Of a stretch of 36,945 nt of DNA, positions 7,701 to 16,395 are shown piece by piece (position 1 is the first letter of the stretch; each line of letters opens with the position of its first letter). Origin of the DNA: an uncultured Prevotellaceae bacterium (lineage in GTDB: Bacteria > Bacteroidota > Bacteroidia > Bacteroidales > Bacteroidaceae); assembly GCA_902762565.1 (NCBI GenBank), contig CACWOS010000031.1, positions 1-36,945 of the forward strand. Direction: 5' to 3'. Both the position numbers and the translations under genes were made by a program. The notes under the pieces were generated by a model. It did not search any database, was not told where the DNA came from, and saw only the letters and a list, made by a program, of their open reading frames with translations.

Positions 7701-10601
7701 ATGACTGACGTCATATTATCAAGTTTTATCAGTCTGTTTGCCCTATTTGGCAAGGTAGAGCAGGTGGACGAGGAGCGGGCAAAGAAAATGCTCGTTAATT
7801 ACTTGCGTCACCATTTCGGTATACGAAATACAGACCTCTACGTAGACCTTTACAGCGATATGCGTATGGCCTACGAGATGACAGATGATCTGGATACCAT
7901 CAATACCGTTACAGCCATCTGTTCCAATCTGCAGACAGACATCCGTAACACGGAGAAAGCCCTGCTGTTGCTCCGTCTTCTGGAGTTCTGTTCGGACGAT
8001 GACGGCTTTACGGACAGCATGTTCCGCACCATGGCCAAGGAGTTCAACATCCCCGACTCACAGTATCAGGACTTCATGGACTTTGTCACCAACAAGGCCA
8101 CGGAGCATGTCATGATGCACGAGTTAGAGGGCTTTGACGGTCAACTGAAGACCCTGCTTGACCCTATTACAGGCCTGTTGCTGTTTACCTACATGGGTAG
8201 CGATACCGTCCTGCTCAACGATGTCCCCGTATTGTCAGGAGCCTATCAGGTGTGGATTCAGAGCAGCGTACTGAAAGGCAAGAGCGGCAAGCCGGTCTAC
8301 TATTCGTCCATCATCAGCAAATACGAGCATACAGACAACGAGGTGCAGGCTGTAGAGTTCTGTGGACGTGACATCAACTTCCGATTCCCTAACAGCGACA
8401 ATGGCATGCACAACCTGAGCTTTACGCTCCGTAATGGCGAGCTATTGGCCATCATGGGCGGATCGGGAACAGGTAAGACCACCCTACTCTCGTTGCTCAA
8501 CGGCACGCTGAGACCTCAAGAAGGTAGTATCACCATCAATGGTCACGACATCAGCGAACCCAAGGCCAAGGACTTGATAGGTTTTGTGCCGCAGGACGAC
8601 CTGCTGATTGAGGAGCTGACGGTCTACCAGAACCTGTGGTTTACCGCCAAGTTGTGCTTCGAAGGCATGCCCGACGAAGATATAGACCGCCGCGTGATGA
8701 AGACGCTGAAGGACTTGGGACTGGATGCTGCTAAGGACTTAAAGGTTGGCTCAGCCATCAACAAATACATATCGGGTGGTCAGCGCAAGCGCCTGAACAT
8801 AGCATTGGAGCTGATTCGCGAACCTGCCGTACTGTTCCTTGACGAGCCAACATCGGGCTTGTCTTCAGCAGATACAGAAAAGGTCATCAACCTGCTGAAG
8901 GAACAAACGCTGAAGGGAAAGCTGATTGTAGTGAACATCCACCAGCCATCGAGCGATGTCTATAAGCTGTTCGACCGTCTGTGGTTGCTCGACAAGGGCG
9001 GCTATCCCGTATTTGACGGTAACCCCATCGATGCCATCACCTATTTCAAGGAGGCTGCCAACTATGCCGATGCCGAGACGAGCGCCTGCCCGATGTGCGG
9101 TAACGTGAATCCGGAAATCGTGCTGAACATCATCGACGAGAAGGCGCTCAACAGTAATGGTGAGCTGTCGGACGAGCGCAAGATGAAGCCTCAGGACTGG
9201 CACGAACTCTATCTGAAGGAACGAGAAGAAATGGCGAAGCCTGCAGTCAGCAGCATACCACCTTCCGACCAGAAGAAGCCTGGCGTGCTGAAACAGTTTG
9301 CCATCTTCCTGCATCGTAACATCAAAACCAAGATTACCAACGTACAGTATCTCTTGATTACCCTCTTGGAGGCTCCTGTCCTGGCTGCTGTCTGTGCCAT
9401 GCTGACCCGCTATGCACCACCTGAAGGCTATTCGGTCATGGATAACAAGAACCTGGTGAGCTACTTCTTTATGGCCGTCATCGTGGCTACCTTTACAGGT
9501 ATGAGCGGTAGTGCCGAGGAGATTATCAAGGACCGTGCCCTGCTAAAGCGTGAGAGTTTCCTCCATCTGTCGTACAGCAGCTATATCTGGTCGAAGATTA
9601 TCTATATGGCTGGTGTATCGCTTATCCAGACGTTATTGTTTATCGCCATCGGTAATACCATCATGGGCATACACGGTATGTTCCTGACATGGTGGTTCAT
9701 CCTGTTTGTGACGGCCCTCCTGGCCAATCTGACAGGTCTGCTGCTGTCCCAATGTCTGAACTCCGTTGTGGCCATCTATATCAGTATCCCCATGTTGCTC
9801 ATCCCCCAGATTCTGCTGTGCGGACTGGTGGTTAGCTTCTCGGACCTGACACCTAAGAGCACCACAGGAAATGTCCCGCTGATAGGCAATCTGATACCGT
9901 CACGCTGGTCATACGAAGCACTGGCCGTCACCTCGTTTACTGACAACCAGTACGAGCGTCAGTTCTTTGAGCTCGACAAAGAGAAGTACGAGACACAATA
10001 TTACAACGTCGGCCTACTCTATGAGCTTCAGTCACAACTGGAGACCATGAAGGACGAACAGAAACAAGGCAAGAAAGCGAAAGTCGACCACATGGAGGTT
10101 ATCCGTACCAACCTGCCACAACTGACCGACTTCTGCCATATGAAGCCCTATCAGGGCGATGAATCTTACGAGTCGCTCAAGCAGTACATGGATGATGCAG
10201 AGGCTTGGTTGTCAAAGCACGGTAATCAGATAACGCTGAAAGCCGATGCCCTTGTTGCCAACTATATCCGCCAGAACGGCAAGGAAGCCCTGCTGCAACT
10301 AAAGCGCGACAACTATAACACTAAGTTGGAAGACTGCGTGATGGGCGCCGACCAGCGGCATATGCTTGAGGTAGTCGACAACTACATCGTACCCCGCATG
10401 TATGCCATCTATCTGACTCCACAAAGTACGATGGGTAATGCACCATTCTATAGCAGCGAGAAGATTCTTGGGTCATGGCATGTCAAGACACTATGGTTCA
10501 ATACGGGTGTATTGCTGCTGATGTGCGTCATCATGGTGATCCTATTAACAAAGAATATTATCATTAACATTATTAATAATTCAAATTTTAAATTAAAATG
10601 A
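7701..10601 (+). CDS. ABCG-like ABC transporter with N-terminal extra domain
   Basis: A 966-aa half-transporter. An N-terminal acidic helical domain (about 1-150) resembles TerB-like folds (tentative). The ATPase follows: Walker A GGSGTGKTT (about 253-261), signature SGGQRKR (about 359), Walker B VLFLDEP (about 377) and the H-loop in VNIHQPSSD. A CPMCGN cysteine pair lies near 463. The ABC2-type membrane domain (about 535-965) has a large soluble insert near 755-905. ATPase-before-membrane order and the Cys motif fit the White/ABCG type. The substrate is unknown. The stop overlaps the start of the lipoprotein gene by 4 bp (ATGA), so the two are translationally coupled and may work together. 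Confidence 0.88.
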   Translation: MTDVILSSFISLFALFGKVEQVDEERAKKMLVNYLRHHFGIRNTDLYVDLYSDMRMAYEMTDDLDTINTVTAICSNLQTDIRNTEKALLLLRLLEFCSDDDGFTDSMFRTMAKEFNIPDSQYQDFMDFVTNKATEHVMMHELEGFDGQLKTLLDPITGLLLFTYMGSDTVLLNDVPVLSGAYQVWIQSSVLKGKSGKPVYYSSIISKYEHTDNEVQAVEFCGRDINFRFPNSDNGMHNLSFTLRNGELLAIMGGSGTGKTTLLSLLNGTLRPQEGSITINGHDISEPKAKDLIGFVPQDDLLIEELTVYQNLWFTAKLCFEGMPDEDIDRRVMKTLKDLGLDAAKDLKVGSAINKYISGGQRKRLNIALELIREPAVLFLDEPTSGLSSADTEKVINLLKEQTLKGKLIVVNIHQPSSDVYKLFDRLWLLDKGGYPVFDGNPIDAITYFKEAANYADAETSACPMCGNVNPEIVLNIIDEKALNSNGELSDERKMKPQDWHELYLKEREEMAKPAVSSIPPSDQKKPGVLKQFAIFLHRNIKTKITNVQYLLITLLEAPVLAAVCAMLTRYAPPEGYSVMDNKNLVSYFFMAVIVATFTGMSGSAEEIIKDRALLKRESFLHLSYSSYIWSKIIYMAGVSLIQTLLFIAIGNTIMGIHGMFLTWWFILFVTALLANLTGLLLSQCLNSVVAIYISIPMLLIPQILLCGLVVSFSDLTPKSTTGNVPLIGNLIPSRWSYEALAVTSFTDNQYERQFFELDKEKYETQYYNVGLLYELQSQLETMKDEQKQGKKAKVDHMEVIRTNLPQLTDFCHMKPYQGDESYESLKQYMDDAEAWLSKHGNQITLKADALVANYIRQNGKEALLQLKRDNYNTKLEDCVMGADQRHMLEVVDNYIVPRMYAIYLTPQSTMGNAPFYSSEKILGSWHVKTLWFNTGVLLLMCVIMVILLTKNIIINIINNSNFKLK

Positions 10602-11401
10602 AGAAATTATCAATTTTAGCTATTGCCTTTGCAGCTATTGCATTTGCTGCTTGTGGCGGTAAGAAGAGTGCTCAGGCAGATGAAGCAGTCGACAGCGTAA
10701 AGAGTTTTGAACAGCAGCAGATTGAGGCTAGCATCAAGATGCATATGGATAGCATTGCCTCTGAACTGGGTAAACTGAAGACTCTGCCTTTCCTGCAAGA
10801 GGGTAAGGACGGTATCAGCCTGACCAAGCAAGAGAAGCAGGTTAAGCCCGACTATCTGTTGCCTGCCAGCGTTGCAGACGAAGCTACAACACTCACCGAG
10901 AAATATCGCACCATGAGTGCTCTAAGCGTCGACAAGAAGATTGCTGCTCTCTACGAGATGCCTACTGAGGACTATGAGAAGGCTGTTACCAAGTTGGCTT
11001 CTGACATTAACGATCCTTCGTTCAAGGCCATTGAGGATGCAAACACGATCTTCGAGACTACAACGACTCTCTATGACGAGATGGAGAAGAACGGCCGTAT
11101 CAACTACTTCTGGCAGTTGGCTTCTGCTGCACTCGTTGAGCAGCTCTATATCATTAACCAGAACTCAGATAAGTTCCTCAGCAATTTCAATGACGAGGCT
11201 GCTGCCAACGTTACATTCCGTATCGTTCTGATTCTGGATGCTGTCAACCGTCTGGCTCAGTACGATCCTGATATCGAGCCCGTAGCTCAGGCTCTTGCAC
11301 CACTCGACGCACTGAATGCCACTACTGTTGCCGAGATGAAGGAGCAGCTGGTAAAGACGAAGGAGCAGATTAATGCTGCCCGCAAGGCTCTTATTAAGTA
11401 A
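10598..11401 (+). CDS. Lipoprotein of unknown function, coupled to the ABC transporter
   Basis: This 267-aa protein has a lipoprotein signal peptide and the lipobox FAAC (Cys19), then GGKK. The mature part is almost entirely alpha-helical and acidic; I recognise no named family. Its ATG overlaps the transporter stop (ATGA). It may be a partner of the transporter at the envelope, an inference from coupling only. Confidence 0.8.
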   Translation: MKKLSILAIAFAAIAFAACGGKKSAQADEAVDSVKSFEQQQIEASIKMHMDSIASELGKLKTLPFLQEGKDGISLTKQEKQVKPDYLLPASVADEATTLTEKYRTMSALSVDKKIAALYEMPTEDYEKAVTKLASDINDPSFKAIEDANTIFETTTTLYDEMEKNGRINYFWQLASAALVEQLYIINQNSDKFLSNFNDEAAANVTFRIVLILDAVNRLAQYDPDIEPVAQALAPLDALNATTVAEMKEQLVKTKEQINAARKALIK

Positions 11402-11405
11402 TATG

Positions 11406-11456
11406 AATGAGAAATGAGTAATTAGGGACACGTTTCCTAATTACTCATTCCTAATA
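11406..11456. repeat. 7-bp repeat units forming a perfect 14-bp hairpin
   Basis: Arm 11413-11426 pairs perfectly with 11436-11449 around a 9-nt loop. Both sides read in 7-bp units (AATGAGA, AATGAGT, AATTAGG; then CCTAATT, ACTCATT, CCTAATA). There is no T-tract, so it may be an attenuator or RNA processing site between the lipoprotein and STAS genes rather than a classic terminator. Confidence 0.75.
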
Positions 11457-11475
11457 GAATTAAAAGGAATACATT

Positions 11476-11778
11476 ATGACATTTGATATCAAAGAAGGAA
11501 ACGGCGGCATGACTGCCATTGTTAGTGGACGTTTGGATACACCAGCAGCAGTAAAGGCCCAGAAAGAGATTACCCCATTGTTGGAGAATGCCGACAAAGA
11601 GATTACCCTTGACTGCACACCACTCGAATACATCAGTAGCTCTGGCCTGCGTCTATTCTTGACAATCCGTAAGGAAGCATCTGCAAAAGGTGGCAAAGTA
11701 ATCATCACTAATATCAACGACGAAATCCGCAAGGTCTTCACAATGACAGGATTCTTCAACCTATTCGAAATCCGATAG
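11476..11778 (+). CDS. STAS-domain anti-sigma-factor antagonist (SpoIIAA/RsbV-like)
   Basis: A 100-aa single-domain STAS protein. The phosphorylatable Ser region is YISSSGLR (about 54-61), preceded by ITLDCTPLE as in RsbV/SpoIIAA. Such proteins are phosphorylated by RsbW-like kinases and dephosphorylated by SpoIIE/RsbU phosphatases. The window encodes one fused phosphatase-kinase upstream and a second phosphatase at 28926. It is followed after 4 bp by a LuxR-type regulator, so the two are probably one operon. Confidence 0.92.
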   Translation: MTFDIKEGNGGMTAIVSGRLDTPAAVKAQKEITPLLENADKEITLDCTPLEYISSSGLRLFLTIRKEASAKGGKVIITNINDEIRKVFTMTGFFNLFEIR

Positions 11779-11782
11779 GCTG

Positions 11783-12391
11783 ATGAAGGAGCACGGGATG
11801 CCTGGCAGGCCCAAAGTGGCTATTATTGACGCAAACACGTTAGCAGTATTAGGACTCAAACAAATACTGCAAAACGTGATGCCCATCATGACCGTAGACA
11901 CCTTTGGGAGCTTTAGCGAACTGGAATCTGAAAACCCAGACCAGTACGCCCATTATTTTGTGGCCATGGACATCGTGTTGACTCACCGTAGTTTTTTCCT
12001 TGAACGACAACGTAAGACCATTGTGCTTACCCTGTCGCTCAATGACACCTCACAACTTCACGATTTCCATTCGCTTTGCATCAATCAGCCTGAATCCCAG
12101 TTGATTCGCCAGTTGCTCATGCTACAGCAACATGCCCATCACGATGGGCGCAACCTGCCACCCATGCCCCGCTTCCTACAACAAAAGATACTGACCGACC
12201 GTGAGATAGAAGTCATGTCGCTAATAGCCCAAGGCTTTATCAACAAAGAGATAGCCGATCGTCTCAACATTGGACTCAGCACAGTTATTACCCACCGCAA
12301 GAATATCATGGACAAGTTAGGCATGAAGAGTGTGTCGGCTCTCACTATTTATGCCGTTATGCACGGCTACGTGGATATCAACAAGATTTAG
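11783..12391 (+). CDS. LuxR/NarL-type transcription regulator with degenerate receiver
   Basis: This 202-aa protein has a C-terminal LuxR helix-turn-helix (about 137-198: LTDREIEVMSLIAQGFINKE, then a recognition helix region with STVITHRKNIMDKLG). The N-terminal domain has the length of a receiver (starting VAIIDANTLAVLGLKQIL) but lacks the usual acidic pair after the first strand. No standard phospho-acceptor or switch Lys can be placed with confidence. It may respond to a protein partner such as the STAS protein 4 bp upstream, not to a histidine kinase. It may also regulate the catabolic genes that follow. Confidence 0.85.
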   Translation: MKEHGMPGRPKVAIIDANTLAVLGLKQILQNVMPIMTVDTFGSFSELESENPDQYAHYFVAMDIVLTHRSFFLERQRKTIVLTLSLNDTSQLHDFHSLCINQPESQLIRQLLMLQQHAHHDGRNLPPMPRFLQQKILTDREIEVMSLIAQGFINKEIADRLNIGLSTVITHRKNIMDKLGMKSVSALTIYAVMHGYVDINKI

Positions 12392-12402
12392 TGTCGCATA
12401 GA

Positions 12403-12455
12403 ATCCCTGATGACAAAACAAGGGATAGAGAGTCCTTATTATATACAATAAGGAC
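12403..12455 (+). promoter_or_regulatory. Two tandem hairpins just upstream of the BKACE gene
   Basis: Hairpin 1 has a 6-bp stem (12403-12408 with 12421-12426). Hairpin 2 has a perfect 9-bp stem (12432-12440 with 12447-12455, 6-nt loop) that ends 6 bp before ATG 12462. No TAnnTTTG element is present, so the downstream gene may depend on readthrough, with the hairpins acting on RNA stability or initiation. Confidence 0.55.
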
Positions 12456-12461
12456 AGAATA

Positions 12462-13295
12462 ATGAGAAAGATTATCGTAACCGTGGCTCCTGTATGCCAC
12501 GTAGGTAAAGAGATTCCTGCAGAATGTAAGAATCCGTTGACACCTGAGGAGATTGCAGAAGACACTATTAACTGCTATAAGGCAGGAGCCTGTGAGGTGC
12601 ATCTGCACACACGCGACTTACAGGGAAATCCGACATTTGAACTGGATGTCTTCCGTCAGACCATCGCATTAATCCGTCAGGAAACAGATATGATTGTGCA
12701 GGGTTCTACAGGCGGTTTGTCTACGCTGACACTGGCAGAGCGCTGTGTGTCACTGGATGTCCCTGAGGTGGAGGTTGCATCGCTGAATATGGGTAGCGTA
12801 AACTTTGGGGAGACTGTCTATATTAACACCATGCCCGACCTGCGCTACTGGGCCAAACGTCTGGACGAGACAAACACAGTGCCAGAGATGGAGCTCTTCG
12901 ACCTGAGCCATGTGGAGTGCGCCACACGACTGGCTGATGAAGGTGTGCTGCATCGTCCATTACACTATAACTTCTGTGTAGGTCCAGGAAACTCGAGCAA
13001 CCTCTCAGCTACCGGTCGCAACTTGGCAATGCTTTGTTCGCTAATGGAGCCTAATACCACGTGGGGCATCACTCACGACTCGATGAAAGACTTTTCTATG
13101 CTGGCATGCGCAATTGGCATGGGAGCCTCAGCCGTTCGTGTCGGCTTCGAGGACAGCTTTTATTACGCACCAGGCAAACGTGCACATACCAATGCAGAAT
13201 TAGTCGAAAAGTTGGTTGCACTGATTCGTATGATGGGGTGTGAACCTGCTACTCCGGCAGAAGCACGTGAAATGCAACATATCAATCAACTATGA
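12462..13295 (+). CDS. Beta-keto acid cleavage enzyme (BKACE, DUF849 family)
   Basis: This 277-aa enzyme belongs to the 3-keto-5-aminohexanoate cleavage (Kce) family, which condenses a beta-keto acid with acetyl-CoA to give acetoacetate and a new CoA ester. The zinc site HLHTRD (His47, His49) and the downstream VGFED glutamate are both present. Length is close to the usual 270-310 aa. The last 4 bp overlap the start of the DUF1537 kinase gene (ATGA). No kamD/kamE or kdd lysine-fermentation gene is seen, so the substrate is probably not 3-keto-5-aminohexanoate. With an acid-sugar kinase as partner, a sugar-acid-derived keto acid is one possibility. Confidence 0.88.
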   Translation: MRKIIVTVAPVCHVGKEIPAECKNPLTPEEIAEDTINCYKAGACEVHLHTRDLQGNPTFELDVFRQTIALIRQETDMIVQGSTGGLSTLTLAERCVSLDVPEVEVASLNMGSVNFGETVYINTMPDLRYWAKRLDETNTVPEMELFDLSHVECATRLADEGVLHRPLHYNFCVGPGNSSNLSATGRNLAMLCSLMEPNTTWGITHDSMKDFSMLACAIGMGASAVRVGFEDSFYYAPGKRAHTNAELVEKLVALIRMMGCEPATPAEAREMQHINQL

Positions 13296-14491
13296 GTAAA
13301 TGGAAGATGGTTGTCCTTGATGACGACCCAACAGGAATACAGACGGTGCATGGCTGTCTGCTGATTACACATTGGGACGAGAAAAGTGTGCGCCTTGGTT
13401 TTGAGGATCAAGAACCCTTTTTCTATATTCTCACCAATACACGTGCCATGACTCGCCAAGATGCTGAGCGTGTGACACGTGAGGCCATGGAAATGGTAGT
13501 CAAAGTCAACGAGGATTATGGTTATCGTCTGATTATCGTCAGCCGTAGTGACAGTTGCCTACGCGGTCACTTCCCGTTGGAAACAGACGTCATGCGAGCT
13601 GTGCTCCACAAACATGGGAAAACCGTTTACCCAAAGACGCCTTTCTGTCCAGCATTTATCGAGGCAGGGCGTGTGACCATCAATGGCATGCATTATATGC
13701 AAGATGGCGATAGGCTAATTCCCGTCAGCGAGACAGAGTTTGCTCGCGATAACGTATTTGCTTATCATAATAGCGAGCTTACAGAATATGTCAAGGAGAA
13801 AGGTGCTAATCCTAACGATTACGAGATTGTGAATGCACAGAGCTACGACGAGCTTAAAGCTTATGCAGCCCATATCCTTTGCAAGGAAACCTCTGAACAC
13901 ATCATCATCCGCTCATCATCATCACTTCCTAAGGCCATCAGTGGTATCGCTGATATTCCCCTACTCGATCGAAACATTTTAAAACAGGAAGGAGTGGGTT
14001 GTTTCGTTGTGGGTTCACATGTCAAGAAGACCACTCAGCAACTGGAACAGCTCTTGCAGGCCGAAGGCACCTGTGCCATCGAAGTTGACGTGCAACGCAT
14101 CATTAACGATGCTGATGCCCTCATGCTCGAAACACTCGATACTATCCAGCAGGTTGTTGACAACTATCTTACACCAGTTATTTATACTTCTCGCCAAGAA
14201 ATACGTCTGGAGGATGCCAACCAACGTCAGCATATAGGACAGCAAATCAGCAACTTCCTTGTGGAAATTGTCCGTCGCCTGCCCTATACCCCATCCTATC
14301 TTGTAGGCAAGGGGGGCATCACCTCTCACGACATCCTTACAAAGGGATTATGCATCACCTCAGCCCGTGTCTTGGGACAGATCATCAACAGTGTTCCTTG
14401 CGTCATGGGAGCACAGTTCCCTTATATCATTTTCCCGGGTAATGTGGGCACAGAGCAATCTCTGAAGGAAGTATATTTAAAGTTGAAATAA
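13292..14491 (+). CDS. Four-carbon acid-sugar kinase family protein (DUF1537)
   Basis: This 399-aa protein belongs to the family of D-threonate/D-erythronate kinases (DtnK, OtnK). The N-terminal domain has the motif LDDDPTGIQTV and RSDSCLRGHFPLE. The C-terminal nucleotide-binding domain has the Gly-rich LVGKGGITSHD motif and an end with FPGNVG. Known members phosphorylate four-carbon aldonates and work with PdxA2-type or Otn enzymes; none of those lie nearby. Instead it is coupled by a 4-bp overlap to a BKACE enzyme. The precise substrate is unknown. Confidence 0.88.
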   Translation: MSKWKMVVLDDDPTGIQTVHGCLLITHWDEKSVRLGFEDQEPFFYILTNTRAMTRQDAERVTREAMEMVVKVNEDYGYRLIIVSRSDSCLRGHFPLETDVMRAVLHKHGKTVYPKTPFCPAFIEAGRVTINGMHYMQDGDRLIPVSETEFARDNVFAYHNSELTEYVKEKGANPNDYEIVNAQSYDELKAYAAHILCKETSEHIIIRSSSSLPKAISGIADIPLLDRNILKQEGVGCFVVGSHVKKTTQQLEQLLQAEGTCAIEVDVQRIINDADALMLETLDTIQQVVDNYLTPVIYTSRQEIRLEDANQRQHIGQQISNFLVEIVRRLPYTPSYLVGKGGITSHDILTKGLCITSARVLGQIINSVPCVMGAQFPYIIFPGNVGTEQSLKEVYLKLK

Positions 14492-14531
14492 AAAAACGTC
14501 ATTATTTGTTGGTAGATAAGCAGAAATTTAC

Positions 14532-14539
14532 TATATTTG
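14532..14539 (+). promoter_or_regulatory. -7 element for the secreted protein at 14571
   Basis: TATATTTG lies about 31 bp upstream of ATG 14571, with a TTTGTTGG stretch at 14505-14512 in the -33 area. Confidence 0.6.
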
Positions 14540-14570
14540 CAGTCGGAAGTAAACAACCAATTAAAACTAA

Positions 14571-15347
14571 ATGCTTATGAAACAGATTGTACTTACCATG
14601 TTGGCTTTCGCAATGACATGCTCAGCCACAGCCCAGAAAGTTAGAAACCTCTATACTGAGACGCAGACGCTGAAAGTAGAGCAAGTGCAGGACACGGATA
14701 TGCCTATTCAGGTAAATCGCTATCTTTTTGCTGGTTACAACACCTTGTGCCTACCTATGACACTGAGCGCCGAGCAGTTGGCGGCAACAGCCAAGGACGT
14801 CAGAATTGAACGACTGGCAGCTATCCGTCAGGAAGGTTCTACCCTACAGCTACTCTTCGTTGACTGCACTAATGAGGGTATCGAAGCAGGAATGCCTTAC
14901 CTCATCTTCTCACCTACTAAGCAGTATCTGAGAGCAAAGAATACAGAGGCCAATGGTGTTGACACTGACATCAAGACTATTCGTATGGACGACGGCCAGG
15001 GCAATCAGGTTTCGTTTGCCAGCAGCTGGAACAAGCGCCAGAAGAATGGACTCTATGGTATTCCCGCCAAGCAGAACGTAGAGATTTTGGAGAGTGTACT
15101 GGTTCGCACAACAGAAGAGTTGTCATTCCTACCCACCCGCTGCGGTTTCAGTTGGGAACAACAGTCTCCCACAGCAGAGAAGCTTGAGATCATTCATACC
15201 AACAATGCCGAAATTACCGGTATTAAGGACGTGAAGCGCGAGATGTCTAGTGACAGCCGCTACTACGACTTGAACGGACGCAGCATGCAGTCACCAAGCC
15301 AGAAGGGTGTCTATATCCATGGTGGCAAGCAGGTTGTGGTGAAATGA
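14571..15347 (+). CDS. Secreted protein of unknown function with Bacteroidales C-terminal tail
   Basis: This 258-aa protein has a signal peptide (MKQIVLTMLAFAMTCSATAQ from the alternative ATG at 14577). The beta-rich body has no recognised family. The end (YYDLNGRSMQSPSQKGVYIH, then GGKQVVVK) is the short tail found on many Prevotella and Bacteroides secreted proteins and resembles T9SS-type C-terminal regions. Whether it drives secretion or is just a beta-hairpin domain is unclear. The gene has its own promoter and sits between the kinase and UroD-like genes, so a link to either is not shown. Confidence 0.75.
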   Translation: MLMKQIVLTMLAFAMTCSATAQKVRNLYTETQTLKVEQVQDTDMPIQVNRYLFAGYNTLCLPMTLSAEQLAATAKDVRIERLAAIRQEGSTLQLLFVDCTNEGIEAGMPYLIFSPTKQYLRAKNTEANGVDTDIKTIRMDDGQGNQVSFASSWNKRQKNGLYGIPAKQNVEILESVLVRTTEELSFLPTRCGFSWEQQSPTAEKLEIIHTNNAEITGIKDVKREMSSDSRYYDLNGRSMQSPSQKGVYIHGGKQVVVK

Positions 15348-15390
15348 CAAGTAACCGGTAAAAAAAAGAAATCAAAGAGTGAAGAAAAAC

Positions 15391-16395
15391 ATGAAACAAT
15401 GGGTGGCCGACATCATCCGACAACGGAAGGTGACGGCCATTCCTGTGATGACCCATCCGGGTATAGAACACAACGGACATACCGTCAGGCAAGCCGTCAG
15501 CAACGGACAAATACACTACGAGGCAGTCATGGCGCTGACACAGCAATACCACTCTGCCGCCGCCTGTACCATTATGGATTTGACGACAGAGGCCGAAGCT
15601 TTTGGGGCAGAGATAGCGTTTAGTGACAATGCTGTTCCCGCTGTCATCGGCCGTCTATTGCCCGATATCGAGGCCATCAACCAATTGCAGGTACCCTCGC
15701 TGTCGGCAGGCCGCATTCCACAATACTTAAAGGCTAATCTGCTGGCAGCACGTAACATTAACGACCGTCCATTATTTGCCGGCTGTATCGGTCCCTTCTC
15801 GTTGGCTGGTCGTCTTTACGATATGTCAGACATCATGGTACTCATCTACGAGAACCCCGATGCCGCTCATACGTTGTTGGCAAAGTGTACACAGTTCATC
15901 GAGAAATACTGCGAGGCCTTAAAACTAACGGGGGCCAATGGTGTTGTCATGGCAGAACCTGCAGCCGGTTTGATGTCGAATGACGACTGTCGGACGTTCT
16001 CGTCAGCGTACGTACGCTATATTATTAATAAGGTACAGGACGATAACTTCATCGTTGTTCTTCACAACTGTGGCAATCAAGGTCATTGTACACAAGCAAT
16101 GGTTGAGACGGGAGCTGCAGCCTACCATTTCGGCAACAAGTGCAAGATGGAAGAGGTCATCAAAGACGTACCACCTACTGCCCTCGCCATGGGCAATCTC
16201 GACCCCGTATCGCTCTTCAAAGATGGTACGCCAGAACAAATGTACAAGGAGACTATCAACCTACTAGACAAGATGCGTGCCTACCCCAACTTCGTGCTCA
16301 GCAGTGGATGCGACACGCCGCCTCATACACCTATTGAGAACGTCAATGCTTTCTTTGAGGCACTCAAAACATGGAATGACAGAGAAAACGCTTGA
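15391..16395 (+). CDS. UroD/MtaA-like cobalamin-related methyltransferase
   Basis: This 334-aa protein of the uroporphyrinogen decarboxylase superfamily is on the MtaA/CmuA side. Members of that side move methyl groups between corrinoid proteins and thiols such as CoM, or from methyl donors. The likely zinc ligands are His and Cys in VLHNCGN (near 225) and Cys in SSGCDTPPHTP (near 308). True HemE features are not obvious. The start was set at ATG 15391; a GTG at 15379 is in frame. It overlaps the next gene, a MetH-activation-domain protein, by 20 bp, which supports a role in corrinoid chemistry. No corrinoid-binding protein is encoded nearby. Confidence 0.83.
   Translation: MKQWVADIIRQRKVTAIPVMTHPGIEHNGHTVRQAVSNGQIHYEAVMALTQQYHSAAACTIMDLTTEAEAFGAEIAFSDNAVPAVIGRLLPDIEAINQLQVPSLSAGRIPQYLKANLLAARNINDRPLFAGCIGPFSLAGRLYDMSDIMVLIYENPDAAHTLLAKCTQFIEKYCEALKLTGANGVVMAEPAAGLMSNDDCRTFSSAYVRYIINKVQDDNFIVVLHNCGNQGHCTQAMVETGAAAYHFGNKCKMEEVIKDVPPTALAMGNLDPVSLFKDGTPEQMYKETINLLDKMRAYPNFVLSSGCDTPPHTPIENVNAFFEALKTWNDRENA

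Noticed and set aside
11413-11449. Rho-independent terminator
   Set aside because: The stem is perfect but AT-rich and has no T-run after it on either strand, so it was listed as a repeat/hairpin.
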